Assembly: GCA_934140285.1 (NCBI GenBank)
Contig: CAKPBI010000006.1
Span: forward strand, 46,988 to 110,987
Source of the DNA: an uncultured Bacilli bacterium
Lineage (GTDB): Bacteria; Bacillota_I; Bacilli_A; ML615J-28; CAG-313
Length of the DNA stretch: 64,000 nucleotides
Direction: 5' to 3'
The notes below the pieces were generated by a model that ran no database searches, had not been told where the DNA came from, and saw only the letters and a list, made by a program, of their open reading frames with translations. The position numbers and the translations under genes are program-made. Below, piece by piece: positions 8,223 through 16,434 of the stretch. The stretch's first letter is position 1, and every line of letters starts with the position of its first letter.

Positions 8223-8820
8223 ACTTAAAAAATTACTTTTAAGAGGTACACCTTCATTCTTACTACCACTTGGTGCTGGATTTGTAATGGCGTCTAGTGG
8301 TGATGTACGTGCTGCACTTGGAATGGGTGTCGCTGTTACTGTCATTTTAGTATTAAGCTCAATCTTAATCTGTGCATTAAAGAAAGTAATTCCTGCAAAA
8401 GGTAAAGTACCTGTATATATTTTAATAGTTACTGGTTTTACTACTCTTGTTTGTATGTTAATGCAAGCTTTCGTTCCAACTGTTGTTGATATGTTAGGTG
8501 TTCATCTTGCATGCCTTGCAGTAAGCGCTGTAAATTTCCGTGAAGCAGATGAAATCGCAAGTGTTGAAGGAGAAGGAAAATCAATTCTTTCGGCTTTAAT
8601 TACTGGTGCATTCTTCCTTGTAATTATGTGTGTGTGTGCATGCTTCCGTGAAATTCTTGGTAATGCAACATTCTTTGGAAAAGAACTTAAATTCCTTGCT
8701 AATTATAAAATTAGCACTCTTGTTGGAACTCTAGGCGGATATATTGTTCTTGCAATTATCCTTGCTGTTATTCGCCATATTGGTGAAAAAATTGAAACTA
8801 AAGAGGAGGTAAATGAATAA
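8215..8820 (+). CDS. rnfE: Rnf complex subunit E homologue lacking cluster cysteines
   Basis: This 201-residue, six-helix membrane protein aligns with RnfE/NqrD over its whole length (A-L-G-M-G-V-A-V-T, F-R-E-I-L-G-N-A-T). In canonical RnfE two conserved cysteines (in G-L-C-P and T-N-C) help bind a [2Fe-2S] cluster shared with RnfA. Counting back from the conserved A-L-G block, the first cysteine position here is G22; in the second block, which aligns without gaps from L-G-V-H, the cysteine position is A105. Both ligands are therefore lost. Other cysteines exist (around 132-138) but not at the cluster positions. The gene overlaps rnfG and rnfA and is clearly co-translated. Confidence 0.85.
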   Translation: MNKLKKLLLRGTPSFLLPLGAGFVMASSGDVRAALGMGVAVTVILVLSSILICALKKVIPAKGKVPVYILIVTGFTTLVCMLMQAFVPTVVDMLGVHLACLAVSAVNFREADEIASVEGEGKSILSALITGAFFLVIMCVCACFREILGNATFFGKELKFLANYKISTLVGTLGGYIVLAIILAVIRHIGEKIETKEEVNE

Positions 8821-9371
8821 TGGATCTTAAGTTAATTTTAGGTATTATTTTTGCTGGTCTTTTATCAAACAACTATGCAATCCTACATTTCCTTGGAACT
8901 GGCGCAGTTATTGAAAATAATCGTACAATTAAAAGATCATTATTTATTGGCTTAGGTACTCTTTTAGTAATGGTACTCACAACATTAATTACTTGGCCAA
9001 TTAATAAGTATTTACTTGCTCATGCTCAATATTTACAAACATTAGTATTTGTGTTAGTAGTTTTAGGTATTGTTGAACTTATCCATTTAGTTGCAAAAGG
9101 TAAATTAGAAGGATATTGTCAAGTTGACTTCCTAACTTTCGCAATCAATGGGGCAGTACTTGGTTTATGTATCAATGGTGCTAGCCTAGGATTTGGTGAA
9201 GCATGTCTAACTGCTGCTCAAGTAGGTGTAGGTTTAACTTTAACAATGATTATTTTTAGTACTTTACATGAACGTCTAGATGAAACAAGTGTACCAAAAG
9301 CATTCCGTGGTCTTCCAATTAGTTTATTAGTTGCAGGCCTTATGGCACTTGCTTTCCTTGCTTGTAAATGA
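8820..9371 (+). CDS. rnfA: Rnf complex subunit A homologue lacking cluster cysteines
   Basis: The 183-residue six-helix protein matches RnfA/NqrE: N-N-Y-A-I-L-H-F-L-G near the start and H-E-R-L-x4-V-P-x2-F-R-G near the end. Canonical RnfA has cysteines in F-L-G-x-C-P and T-T-N-C-A-V-L-G that hold the intramembrane [2Fe-2S] cluster. Here these read F-L-G-T-G-A (G28) and I-N-G-A-V-L-G (G111), so both ligands are replaced by glycine while the surrounding residues are conserved. Together with RnfE this removes all four ligands. The start overlaps the rnfE stop by one base and the stop overlaps the next gene (ATGA). No rnfB follows, unlike ordinary C-D-G-E-A-B operons. Confidence 0.88.
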   Translation: MDLKLILGIIFAGLLSNNYAILHFLGTGAVIENNRTIKRSLFIGLGTLLVMVLTTLITWPINKYLLAHAQYLQTLVFVLVVLGIVELIHLVAKGKLEGYCQVDFLTFAINGAVLGLCINGASLGFGEACLTAAQVGVGLTLTMIIFSTLHERLDETSVPKAFRGLPISLLVAGLMALAFLACK

Positions 9372-9712
9372 GAAAACGTGATTTTCTAATTATTGCTGGA
9401 ATATTAGTTTTTGCGGCTATCTTATTTTTAGTAGTCAATCTAACAAAAAAAGATGGTGGTGGTGTTATCGTTAAAGTCGATGGCGTAGAAGTAGCTCGTT
9501 ATTCCTTCTCTGATGAGGGAACCTACGAACTAAATGGAGGAACTAATATTTTGTGTATAAAAGATAACCAAGCTTGGTTATTAGACGCAAATTGTAAAGA
9601 TCATATTTGTGTAAAACAAGGTAAAATTAGTAAGGAAGGAGAAACAATTACTTGCTTACCCAATAAACTAACAGTCACAGTTTATGGTGTTGATAATATT
9701 AGTGAATTGTAA
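9368..9712 (+). CDS. NusG domain II membrane-anchored protein
   Basis: The 114-residue protein has one N-terminal membrane helix (about residues 7-24) and an extracytosolic NusG-domain-II-like beta domain. Typical features are G-T-N-I-L near 58-62, C76-K-D-H-I-C81-V-K-Q-G and T-C96-L-P-N-K-L, with three cysteines usual in the family. Such proteins are commonly encoded next to Gx-family proteins, ApbE and FMN-binding or Rnf proteins in Bacillota, and small membrane proteins of this kind (EetA/EetB) take part in Listeria extracellular electron transfer. I infer a role in moving electrons or assembling the flavin system; the exact function is unknown. It overlaps rnfA by four bases. Confidence 0.75.
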   Translation: MRKRDFLIIAGILVFAAILFLVVNLTKKDGGGVIVKVDGVEVARYSFSDEGTYELNGGTNILCIKDNQAWLLDANCKDHICVKQGKISKEGETITCLPNKLTVTVYGVDNISEL

Positions 9713-9721
9713 ATAAGTAAA

Positions 9722-10219
9722 ATGAAAGCTGTTAAAAAGATAACTTACTTAAGTATATGTATTTCCTTAGCTCTAATTCTTTCTTATGTTGAAAGTTTGC
9801 TGCCCACCTTTCCCCTACTTGCGGGAGTAAAACTTGGACTTCCCAATATAGTAATAATATTTCTACTATATAAGTCAGGATGGAAAGATGCAGTTATCGT
9901 CAGTATATTAAGAGTATTTCTAGTAGCACTACTTTTTGGTAATGCATATAGTCTTGCTTATAGTATTGCTGGTGCAATCTTAAGTTTAACAGCAATGATT
10001 CTTTTAAAACAATTAACCAAACTATCAACAATCACCGTAAGTGTAATTGGTGGTGTATTCCATAACATTGGTCAAATACTAGTTGCTTGTTTTGTAACAA
10101 CAACAGTTGAAATAGCTTACTACTTACCAGTTTTAATAATTACGGGAACAGTAGCTGGTGTTATCATTGGTTTGATCGGTGGTAACCTTGCTAAAAAGTT
10201 TCAAAATATTGAATTATAA
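9722..10219 (+). CDS. Gx transporter family / heptaprenyl diphosphate synthase component I-like membrane protein
   Basis: This 165-residue protein has five to six hydrophobic segments and the family phrases G-V-K-L-G-L-P-N-I near 35-43 and G-V-F-H-N-I-G-Q near 110-117. It belongs to the Gx/HepT-like membrane family that is usually paired with a NusG-domain-II protein, as here. In Listeria a member is part of the electron-transfer locus; in other genomes it sits with quinone-precursor synthesis. It is the last gene of the operon and is followed within one base by a strong terminator. Function beyond the association is inference. Confidence 0.75.
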   Translation: MKAVKKITYLSICISLALILSYVESLLPTFPLLAGVKLGLPNIVIIFLLYKSGWKDAVIVSILRVFLVALLFGNAYSLAYSIAGAILSLTAMILLKQLTKLSTITVSVIGGVFHNIGQILVACFVTTTVEIAYYLPVLIITGTVAGVIIGLIGGNLAKKFQNIEL

Positions 10220-10252
10220 GGGTTATAGAGATTATCTCTATAATCCTTTTTT
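10220..10252 (+). terminator. Strong terminator closing the Rnf operon
   Basis: An 11-bp stem (10220-10230 with 10236-10246, one G-T pair) with a five-base loop is followed by six Ts. It separates the Rnf operon from the NAD kinase promoter. Confidence 0.9.
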
Positions 10253-10283
10253 CTTTCAAAAACAAATAATTTTTACATATAAG

Positions 10284-10312
10284 TTGAAAAAAATGAAAAA
10301 ATGATGTATAAT
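10284..10312 (+). promoter_or_regulatory. Sigma-A promoter of the NAD kinase-Nfn operon
   Basis: TTGAAA (10284-10289), 17-base spacer, TATAAT (10307-10312). Transcription would start near 10319, just before the ribosome site at 10332. Confidence 0.8.
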
Positions 10313-10341
10313 AAAAAAGATTGATATTGCTGGAGATGAAT

Positions 10342-11229
10342 ATGAAAAGAAGGAACATTTTAGTTTTAGTAAATGAAGCTAAAGATGAAAAACTTGTTGT
10401 CACAAATGAAGTAATAAGTTTTTTAGAAAAAAACAATTGTAATGTATTTCTTGAAGATGAACTAATCGCAAAAATTAATAGAGGCAGTAAAATTCAAGAT
10501 AATACGGAAATTAATTTTGCTCTTGTACTAGGTGGAGATGGAACATTGCTTAATAAGTTACACCGATATGTAGATAAAGATTATGCATACTTTGGTATTA
10601 ATTTAGGAAGAGTAGGATGCTTAACCGAGGCCACAAGAACAAACTATCCGGAAAAATTAACAAGTATATTTAATGATAACTATTTTGTAGAAAATAGAAA
10701 TACCCTTGAATATGTTGTTAAGAATGGTGAAAATGACATTCATAAAGGAATTGCCTTTAATGAAGTAAGCATTGAAAGAGGAAAACTTTTCAAAATGTTA
10801 CTTATTAATATGTATGTTAATGGTAATAACAAAACCTCATTTTATGCGGATGGAGTCATTGTTGCTACCTCAACCGGATCAAGTGCATTTAGTCTTTCTA
10901 GTGGAGGACCTTTACTTCTACCTAATGCTAAAAATTTTGTGGTTACGCCACTTTGTCCCCAACTTAGAAATATTACATCTTTAGTAGTAAATGATACAGA
11001 TATAGTTTCTATTGATATCACTGATCCTAATCAACGTCAATCTTACCATGAACACAAACCAATAGTTGTAATTGATGGAAGAACAATGATTGAGATTGAT
11101 GAAAATAGTAAACTAGTTATCCAAAAAAGTCCTAAATATTTAAAAATATTAAAGGTAAATGGTCAAGGCTCATTATTTGAACCAACATTTAAAGTAGCGA
11201 TGTCAAATCAAAACTTATTCAATGAATGA
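10342..11229 (+). CDS. nadK: NAD kinase
   Basis: NAD kinase phosphorylates NAD to NADP with ATP or polyphosphate. The protein shows the G-G-D-G-T motif (L-V-L-G-G-D-G-T-L-L), N-L-G-R-V-G-C-L-T, and the substrate loop D-G-V-I-V-A-T-S-T-G-S-S-A-F-S-L-S followed by G-G-P. The frame opens at a TTG at 10321, but the ATG at 10342 has GGAG at 10332-10335 with ideal 6-base spacing and gives 295 residues, the normal family length. It starts a three-gene unit with the two Nfn subunits, so this operon makes NADP and then reduces it. The gene ends with TGA. Confidence 0.9.
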   Translation: MKRRNILVLVNEAKDEKLVVTNEVISFLEKNNCNVFLEDELIAKINRGSKIQDNTEINFALVLGGDGTLLNKLHRYVDKDYAYFGINLGRVGCLTEATRTNYPEKLTSIFNDNYFVENRNTLEYVVKNGENDIHKGIAFNEVSIERGKLFKMLLINMYVNGNNKTSFYADGVIVATSTGSSAFSLSSGGPLLLPNAKNFVVTPLCPQLRNITSLVVNDTDIVSIDITDPNQRQSYHEHKPIVVIDGRTMIEIDENSKLVIQKSPKYLKILKVNGQGSLFEPTFKVAMSNQNLFNE

Positions 11230-11253
11230 AAAAAATGAAAAGGGAGTTAAAAA

Positions 11254-12111
11254 ATGGACAAGTTTAAATTAAATCAAATTGTTTTAAAAGAAGAACTAAA
11301 CCCAACTGTAACAAAAATGGAAGTTTATTCTCCTTTTATTGCTAAGAAAGCTGAACCAGGAGAATTTATTATCTTAAGAGTTGATGAGTCTGGTGAAAGA
11401 ATTCCTCTAACTGTTGCTGGTTACGACCGTGAAAAAGGAACAGTTACAATTATTTTCCAAATAGTTGGTGGAACAACTATGTTATTAAACAACCTAAATG
11501 AAGGCGATTGCATTCATGACTTTGTAGGTCCACTTGGAAAAGCAACTGAAACTGAAGGATTAAAGAAAGTTGCAGTTGTTGGTGGTGGTGTTGGTTGTGC
11601 TATCGCATTACCTGTCGCTAAAAAATTACATGACATAGGTTGTGAAGTTCACTCAGTTATTGGATTTAGAAATAAAGATTTAGTTATCTTAGAAAAAGAA
11701 TTCACTGAAGCAAGTGACAAACTATGCTTAATGACAGATGATGGTAGTTATGGAACTAAAGGTTTAGTAACTAACGCATTAGAAGAATTAATTAAAGCAG
11801 GAAATGAATATGATGAAGTAATCGCTATTGGACCACTTATCATGATGAAGTTTGTTACATTATTAACAAAGAAATATAACATCAAAACAGTTGTAAGTAT
11901 GAACCCAATTATGATCGATGGTACTGGTATGTGTGGATGCTGTCGTTTAACAGTAGGTGGCAAAACTAAATTTGCCTGTGTTGATGGTCCTGATTTCGAC
12001 GCATTTGAAGTCGACTTTGATGAAGCTATCTCAAGATCTAGAAGTTATACAGATTTTGAAGCAAGAGCAAGAGAAAAATCTTGTAATTTATTGAAAAAAG
12101 AGGTTAAATAA
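11254..12111 (+). CDS. nfnA: NADH-dependent ferredoxin:NADP+ oxidoreductase, small subunit (NfnA/SudB type)
   Basis: The 285-residue protein has the ferredoxin-reductase fold: an FAD-binding barrel with R49-I-P-L-T, a nucleotide-binding loop G-G-G-V-G-C near 110-115, and a C-terminal [2Fe-2S] site with C227, C229 or C230 and C242 (G-M-C-G-C-C ... F-A-C). This matches NfnA, which binds NAD(H) in the NfnAB flavin-bifurcating enzyme; it is also often annotated as sulfide dehydrogenase or dihydroorotate dehydrogenase electron-transfer subunit. A GGGAG ribosome site precedes the ATG, and the next gene starts three bases after the stop, as expected for a tight complex. Confidence 0.88.
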   Translation: MDKFKLNQIVLKEELNPTVTKMEVYSPFIAKKAEPGEFIILRVDESGERIPLTVAGYDREKGTVTIIFQIVGGTTMLLNNLNEGDCIHDFVGPLGKATETEGLKKVAVVGGGVGCAIALPVAKKLHDIGCEVHSVIGFRNKDLVILEKEFTEASDKLCLMTDDGSYGTKGLVTNALEELIKAGNEYDEVIAIGPLIMMKFVTLLTKKYNIKTVVSMNPIMIDGTGMCGCCRLTVGGKTKFACVDGPDFDAFEVDFDEAISRSRSYTDFEARAREKSCNLLKKEVK

Positions 12112-12113
12112 TT

Positions 12114-13502
12114 ATGCCTAATATGTCACTTAAAAAGAACCCAATGCCATCTTTAGATGCAAACGTTAGAAATAAAAACTTTGAAGAAGTTGCTTTAGGT
12201 TATACTGAAGAAATGGCAATTGATGAAGCAGAAAGATGCTTACATTGTAAAAATAAACCATGTGTTAATGGTTGCCCTGTTGGAATCAACATTCCTGATT
12301 TCATTGCTCAAGTTAAAGTTAAAAACTATGAAGAAGCTTATAATATCATTTACAAGAGTAGTGCACTACCTGCTGTTTGTGGTCGTGTATGTCCTCAAGA
12401 AAGCCAATGTGAAGGTAAATGTGTAAGAGGTATTAAAGGCGAACCAGTTGGAATCGGTAGACTTGAAAGATTCGTTGCTGACTATCATAATGCTCACCAA
12501 ACTGGTGAAGTAGTAAGACCTGCATCAAATGGTCATAAAGTAGCAGTAATTGGTTCAGGTCCTTCTGGATTAACATGTGCTGGTAAACTTGCCCTTGAAG
12601 GCTATGAAGTTACAATTTTTGAAGCATTACATATGGCTGGTGGAGTTCTAGTTTATGGTATTCCTGAATTTCGTCTTCCAAAATCAATCGTTCAAAAAGA
12701 AATCGACAACTTAATCGCTTTAGGTGTTAAAGTTGAAACTAACATGGTTGTTGGTAAAGTATTATCAATTGATGAATTAATCGATGAATATAAGTTTGAA
12801 GCTATCTTCATTGGTAGCGGTGCTGGACTTCCCAAGTTTATGAATATCCCTGGTGAAAACTTAAAAGGTGTATTCAGTGCTAATGAAATCTTAACACGTG
12901 TTAACTTAATGAAAGCTTACCTTCCTGATTCAACTACTCCAGTAAAACAAAGCAAGAATGTTGCTGTTGTAGGTGGTGGTAACGTTGCAATGGATGCTGC
13001 TAGATGTGCTAAACGTTTAGGTGCTGAAAATGTTTATATCGTTTATCGTCGTGGATTAGATGAACTTCCAGCAAGAAGAGAAGAAGTTGAACATGCTATG
13101 GAAGAAGGTATCATCTTCAAAGTATTAACTAACCCAATTGAATTAATCGGTGATGAAACGGGAACTGTTTCACAAATGAAATGTGTTGAAATGGAACTTG
13201 GAGAAGCTGATGCATCTGGTCGTAGAAAACCAGTAGTTAAAGCTGATTCTGAATTTGTAATGGATGTTGACTGTGTTATTATGGCACTTGGTACATCTCC
13301 TAACCCTCTAATCAAGAACACTACTAAAGGTCTTGATACTGAAAAATGGGGTGGAATCATTGCTAATGAAGATGGATTAACTTCAAGAGAAGGTATCTAC
13401 GCTGGCGGTGACGCTGTAACAGGTGCTGCTACAGTAATCCTTGCTATGGGTGCTGGTAAAAAAGCTGCTGAAGCTATCGACAATTACCTAAAGAATAAAT
13501 AA
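12114..13502 (+). CDS. nfnB: NADH-dependent ferredoxin:NADP+ oxidoreductase, large subunit (NfnB/GltD type)
   Basis: The 462-residue protein resembles the small subunit of glutamate synthase. Two [4Fe-4S] sites lie at C42, C45, C50, C54 and C89, C93, C99, C103; FAD-binding G-S-G-P-S-G-L at 147-153; NADPH-binding V-G-G-G-N-V-A-M at 286-293. A large glutamate synthase subunit is absent and nfnA is adjacent, so NfnB is preferred over GltD. The complex couples NADH plus reduced ferredoxin oxidation to NADP+ reduction, or the reverse. In this genome it may be the main ferredoxin/NAD(P) exchange point if Rnf cannot use ferredoxin. A strong terminator follows. Confidence 0.88.
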   Translation: MPNMSLKKNPMPSLDANVRNKNFEEVALGYTEEMAIDEAERCLHCKNKPCVNGCPVGINIPDFIAQVKVKNYEEAYNIIYKSSALPAVCGRVCPQESQCEGKCVRGIKGEPVGIGRLERFVADYHNAHQTGEVVRPASNGHKVAVIGSGPSGLTCAGKLALEGYEVTIFEALHMAGGVLVYGIPEFRLPKSIVQKEIDNLIALGVKVETNMVVGKVLSIDELIDEYKFEAIFIGSGAGLPKFMNIPGENLKGVFSANEILTRVNLMKAYLPDSTTPVKQSKNVAVVGGGNVAMDAARCAKRLGAENVYIVYRRGLDELPARREEVEHAMEEGIIFKVLTNPIELIGDETGTVSQMKCVEMELGEADASGRRKPVVKADSEFVMDVDCVIMALGTSPNPLIKNTTKGLDTEKWGGIIANEDGLTSREGIYAGGDAVTGAATVILAMGAGKKAAEAIDNYLKNK

Positions 13503-13514
13503 GTCTAAATATCA

Positions 13515-13546
13515 CAAGCATATCAGTTAATGATATGCTTGTTTTT
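13515..13546 (+). terminator. Terminator after nfnB
   Basis: CAAGCATATCA (13515-13525) pairs perfectly with TGATATGCTTG (13531-13541) around GTTAA, followed by five Ts. Confidence 0.9.
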
Positions 13547-13676
13547 ACATATTGAAAAAGTTAGCTAGTACTTACTAATTGAGTTTTCTTTATTTCAGTG
13601 CCATAATATAATAATATAAGAGGTATAATAATAAAAAATAAAAACTTAAACTTTAATAGAACAAGTTCTTTTTTAC

Positions 13677-13705
13677 TTGCTTTTTATCGTTTAAAAAGAT
13701 ATAAT
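13677..13705 (+). promoter_or_regulatory. Promoter of the nagZ-amidohydrolase pair
   Basis: TTGCTT (13677-13682), 17-base spacer, TATAAT (13700-13705); a second weaker candidate, TTGAGT-17-CATAAT, lies at 13579-13607. The remaining upstream sequence is AT-rich with no other feature seen. Confidence 0.7.
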
Positions 13706-13738
13706 TAAAAAAACAACAACAATTGAAGGAGAGAAAAA

Positions 13739-15274
13739 ATGAAAAAACTTGAAGAAATGACATTACAAGAAAAGATTGGACAACTAATTATTGTTGGTTT
13801 TCATTCAACCTACTATGATCAACACATCTGTGAATTAGTTGAAAAATATCGTGCGGGAAACATCATTTTATTTACAAGAAATTTTACAGATGCTTCTCAA
13901 CTAAAAACCTTAACTACTTCATTATATAATCATATAGTTAAGGAAAATGACATAATTCCTTTTATTGCGATTGACCAAGAAGGAGGAATGGTAACAAGAC
14001 TAGTTAAAGATGTTACCTTTGCACCATCACAAATGACATGTGGTGCCTCTAATGTTTCTTCATCTGCTTATACATCTGGTAAGATTATCGCAAGAGATAT
14101 GATAAAACTTGGTTTAAACCTTGACTTTGCACCTTGTCTTGAAGTAAACAATGAATTAAAAAACTATACAGTAAATGTCAGAAGTTATGGTGCTAGTCCT
14201 AAACTTGTAGCTACACTTGCACATCAATTTATTAAAGGTTTAGCTGAATATGGAGTACTAGCTTGTACAAAACACTTCCCAGGCGAAGGTAAATGCTTAA
14301 TTGATACTCATTTAGAACTTCCAATATTAGATGTTTCTAAAGAGGAAATGCACAAAACAGGTTTAGTTCCTTTCATAGAAAATATCGATGTACCATGCAT
14401 AATGACTACTCATACTTTATTTAAGGCGTATGATGAGTATCCTGCCACTCTATCACCTAAAGTAATTAAAGGATTACTTCGTGAAGAATTAGGATATAAG
14501 GGAATGATTGTTTCCGATTGCTTAGAGATGAAAGCCATCCAAGACCATTACACAACCCCAGGTGGTGCTGTTCTTGCTTTAAAAGCTGGATGTGATATGG
14601 TCCTTGTGTGTCACACCAAAGAATTACAAGAATCTGCCTTTGAAAAAGTCTATGAAGCCGTTCAAAACGGAATTATAACAGAAGCTGAAATAGATGAAAA
14701 AATCAAAAGAATCTTGGCTTATAAACGTCAAATCCTTCCATATTTAGAGAAATACTTTTTAAATAATCAATTATATGAACTAGATGAAAATAGCAGTCGC
14801 CTTGCTCAAAAAATAGTTGATGAATCATTAACTAAAGTATTAGGTGATGTTCCAACCATTGATGGAAATACGGTAGTTTTCGCTCCTACCCCTCGCGTAA
14901 GCTCAATTGTTGAAGATGAGTTTGAAAAACGTGACCTTGCGACAACCCTTAAAACTACATTTAAAAATTTAAAAGTCATAAACTTAGAAGATGATATGGA
15001 ATTACCTAATTTAAATAACTATCAAAAAATAATAGTATTTAGTTATGATGCATGTAAAAATCTAAAACAACAAAATATCATTAACCAAATACTTGATAAT
15101 TATCAAAATGTCTATGTAATTTCTTTAAAAGGACCGATGGATAAAGAAGTATTACATAATCTTAAAAACTATATGTGTTTATATGAATATACTCCTAATT
15201 CTATAAAAACAATTATTAAATTCTTTAAAAAAGAGCTTTCACCATTAGGACACTTACCTTTAGGATATAACTAA
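13739..15274 (+). CDS. nagZ: Glycoside hydrolase family 3, beta-N-acetylhexosaminidase (NagZ-like)
   Basis: The 511-residue protein has a GH3 barrel with I-D-Q-E-G-G at 78-83, K-H-F-P-G-E-G at 178-184, the NagZ-type loop I-D189-T-H191 whose His/Asp act as acid/base in the family, and the nucleophile in V-S-D260-C-L-E-M-K. No signal peptide is seen, so it should act in the cytosol on muropeptide or chitin-like GlcNAc sugars. The canonical G-H-G-D of the loop is G-E-G-K here, a modest change. A C-terminal region of about 150 residues after the barrel resembles the alpha/beta second domain of GH3 enzymes. AAGGAGAG precedes the ATG. The next gene starts one base after the stop. Confidence 0.87.
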   Translation: MKKLEEMTLQEKIGQLIIVGFHSTYYDQHICELVEKYRAGNIILFTRNFTDASQLKTLTTSLYNHIVKENDIIPFIAIDQEGGMVTRLVKDVTFAPSQMTCGASNVSSSAYTSGKIIARDMIKLGLNLDFAPCLEVNNELKNYTVNVRSYGASPKLVATLAHQFIKGLAEYGVLACTKHFPGEGKCLIDTHLELPILDVSKEEMHKTGLVPFIENIDVPCIMTTHTLFKAYDEYPATLSPKVIKGLLREELGYKGMIVSDCLEMKAIQDHYTTPGGAVLALKAGCDMVLVCHTKELQESAFEKVYEAVQNGIITEAEIDEKIKRILAYKRQILPYLEKYFLNNQLYELDENSSRLAQKIVDESLTKVLGDVPTIDGNTVVFAPTPRVSSIVEDEFEKRDLATTLKTTFKNLKVINLEDDMELPNLNNYQKIIVFSYDACKNLKQQNIINQILDNYQNVYVISLKGPMDKEVLHNLKNYMCLYEYTPNSIKTIIKFFKKELSPLGHLPLGYN

Positions 15275-15275
15275 T

Positions 15276-16373
15276 ATGATTATAGATTCTCATTTACATT
15301 TTTCCTTGCCATCTCTTGTTGAAGATGTACTAGAAGCCCTTGATTTAACAAACTGTCAGTATGGAAACTTAGTTGCACAAATAAACATGTATCAATCATC
15401 AGAAACTCTTGACTGTTTGTTTGCGAAAGCAAAATCAAATCACCGATTATATACTTATGGTAGCTTAGATCCAACAGAATATATAAAAAGGACTAACATG
15501 GGTGAAAATCTAATAGAACATGTAAAAAAAATTATGAAATGTGGATGTGATGGCATTAAAATGCTTGAAGGAAAGCCTGATGAAAGAAAAAGATTTCCTA
15601 TCCCTGATTTTGATAGTGAAGAATTTGATAAATTATTTTCTTACTTAGAAAAAGAAAAAATCAACATCATCTGGCATGTTAATGATCCTGAAGAATTCTG
15701 GGATGAAACTAAAATACCAGAATGGGCTAAAAGAGAAGGTTGGTTTTATGATGAAAGTTATGTCAATAATCTTGATCAATATCGTCAAGTAGAAAAAGTC
15801 TTAAAAAAACATCCTAATCTTCACATTACATTTGCTCACTTTTTCTTTCTCTCAAAAAACTTAGAAAAACTTTCAAAACTATTTGATTCCTATCCTAATA
15901 TATCAGTAGATATAACCCCAGGAATTGAACTATTTACCAACCTCTCTCAAAATATTAAAGAAGCAAGAACTTTCTTTATTAAGTATGCCGACCGTATAAT
16001 CTATGGAACTGACATATCTCATCTAAACACCGATACTGATCGTGAATTTAACAAAGAAGATGCCATCATAAGAGGAAATCTATGCTATAGCTTTCTAACG
16101 AAAGAAAGAGTAAACCTCAAAGGAAACGAAAAATCCCTACTTGGTAAAGAAGACCTCGAAATCAATGGATTAAATCTCCCAAGTGAAATAGTAAAAAAAA
16201 TATGTTATAGTAACTTCTATAACAAAAACGGACAACCTAAAGAAATTAACAAGGAAGAAATACTCCAAGAAATTGAAAGAGAAAGGCAAAGAATTACATT
16301 TTTATCAAAGTATTATAAATTTAAACCAGATTATACAAAATTAGATTGCTTAAAAACTTACTTTGAACAATAA
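15276..16373 (+). CDS. Amidohydrolase-family metal-dependent hydrolase
   Basis: The 365-residue protein has the amidohydrolase-2 fold pattern: H6-x-H8 at the start (D-S-H-L-H), then H134 (I-I-W-H-V-N-D), H188 (F-A-H-F) and D246 (Y-G-T-D), the usual metal ligands and catalytic Asp of this TIM-barrel superfamily. Members include decarboxylases and hydrolases of many small molecules, so the substrate is unknown. It is translated directly after nagZ with a one-base gap and no separate ribosome site, suggesting a linked role in sugar or amide breakdown. Confidence 0.8.
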   Translation: MIIDSHLHFSLPSLVEDVLEALDLTNCQYGNLVAQINMYQSSETLDCLFAKAKSNHRLYTYGSLDPTEYIKRTNMGENLIEHVKKIMKCGCDGIKMLEGKPDERKRFPIPDFDSEEFDKLFSYLEKEKINIIWHVNDPEEFWDETKIPEWAKREGWFYDESYVNNLDQYRQVEKVLKKHPNLHITFAHFFFLSKNLEKLSKLFDSYPNISVDITPGIELFTNLSQNIKEARTFFIKYADRIIYGTDISHLNTDTDREFNKEDAIIRGNLCYSFLTKERVNLKGNEKSLLGKEDLEINGLNLPSEIVKKICYSNFYNKNGQPKEINKEEILQEIERERQRITFLSKYYKFKPDYTKLDCLKTYFEQ

Positions 16374-16399
16374 AATCATAAAAAAAATTATACCAATTA

Positions 16400-16428
16400 T
16401 TGACAGAATTTTTATACTATGGTATAAT
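16400..16428 (+). promoter_or_regulatory. Perfect consensus sigma-A promoter ahead of the paralogue array
   Basis: TTGACA (16400-16405), 17-base spacer, TATAAT (16423-16428). It is the best match to consensus in the window and should be strong. It drives a leader of about 255 bases before the first paralogue. Confidence 0.88.
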
Positions 16429-16434
16429 TATGTT

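Noticed and set aside
12114..13502. Glutamate synthase small subunit (GltD)
   Set aside because: No large subunit is nearby, while an NfnA-type partner is directly upstream; both cluster motifs fit NfnB equally well.
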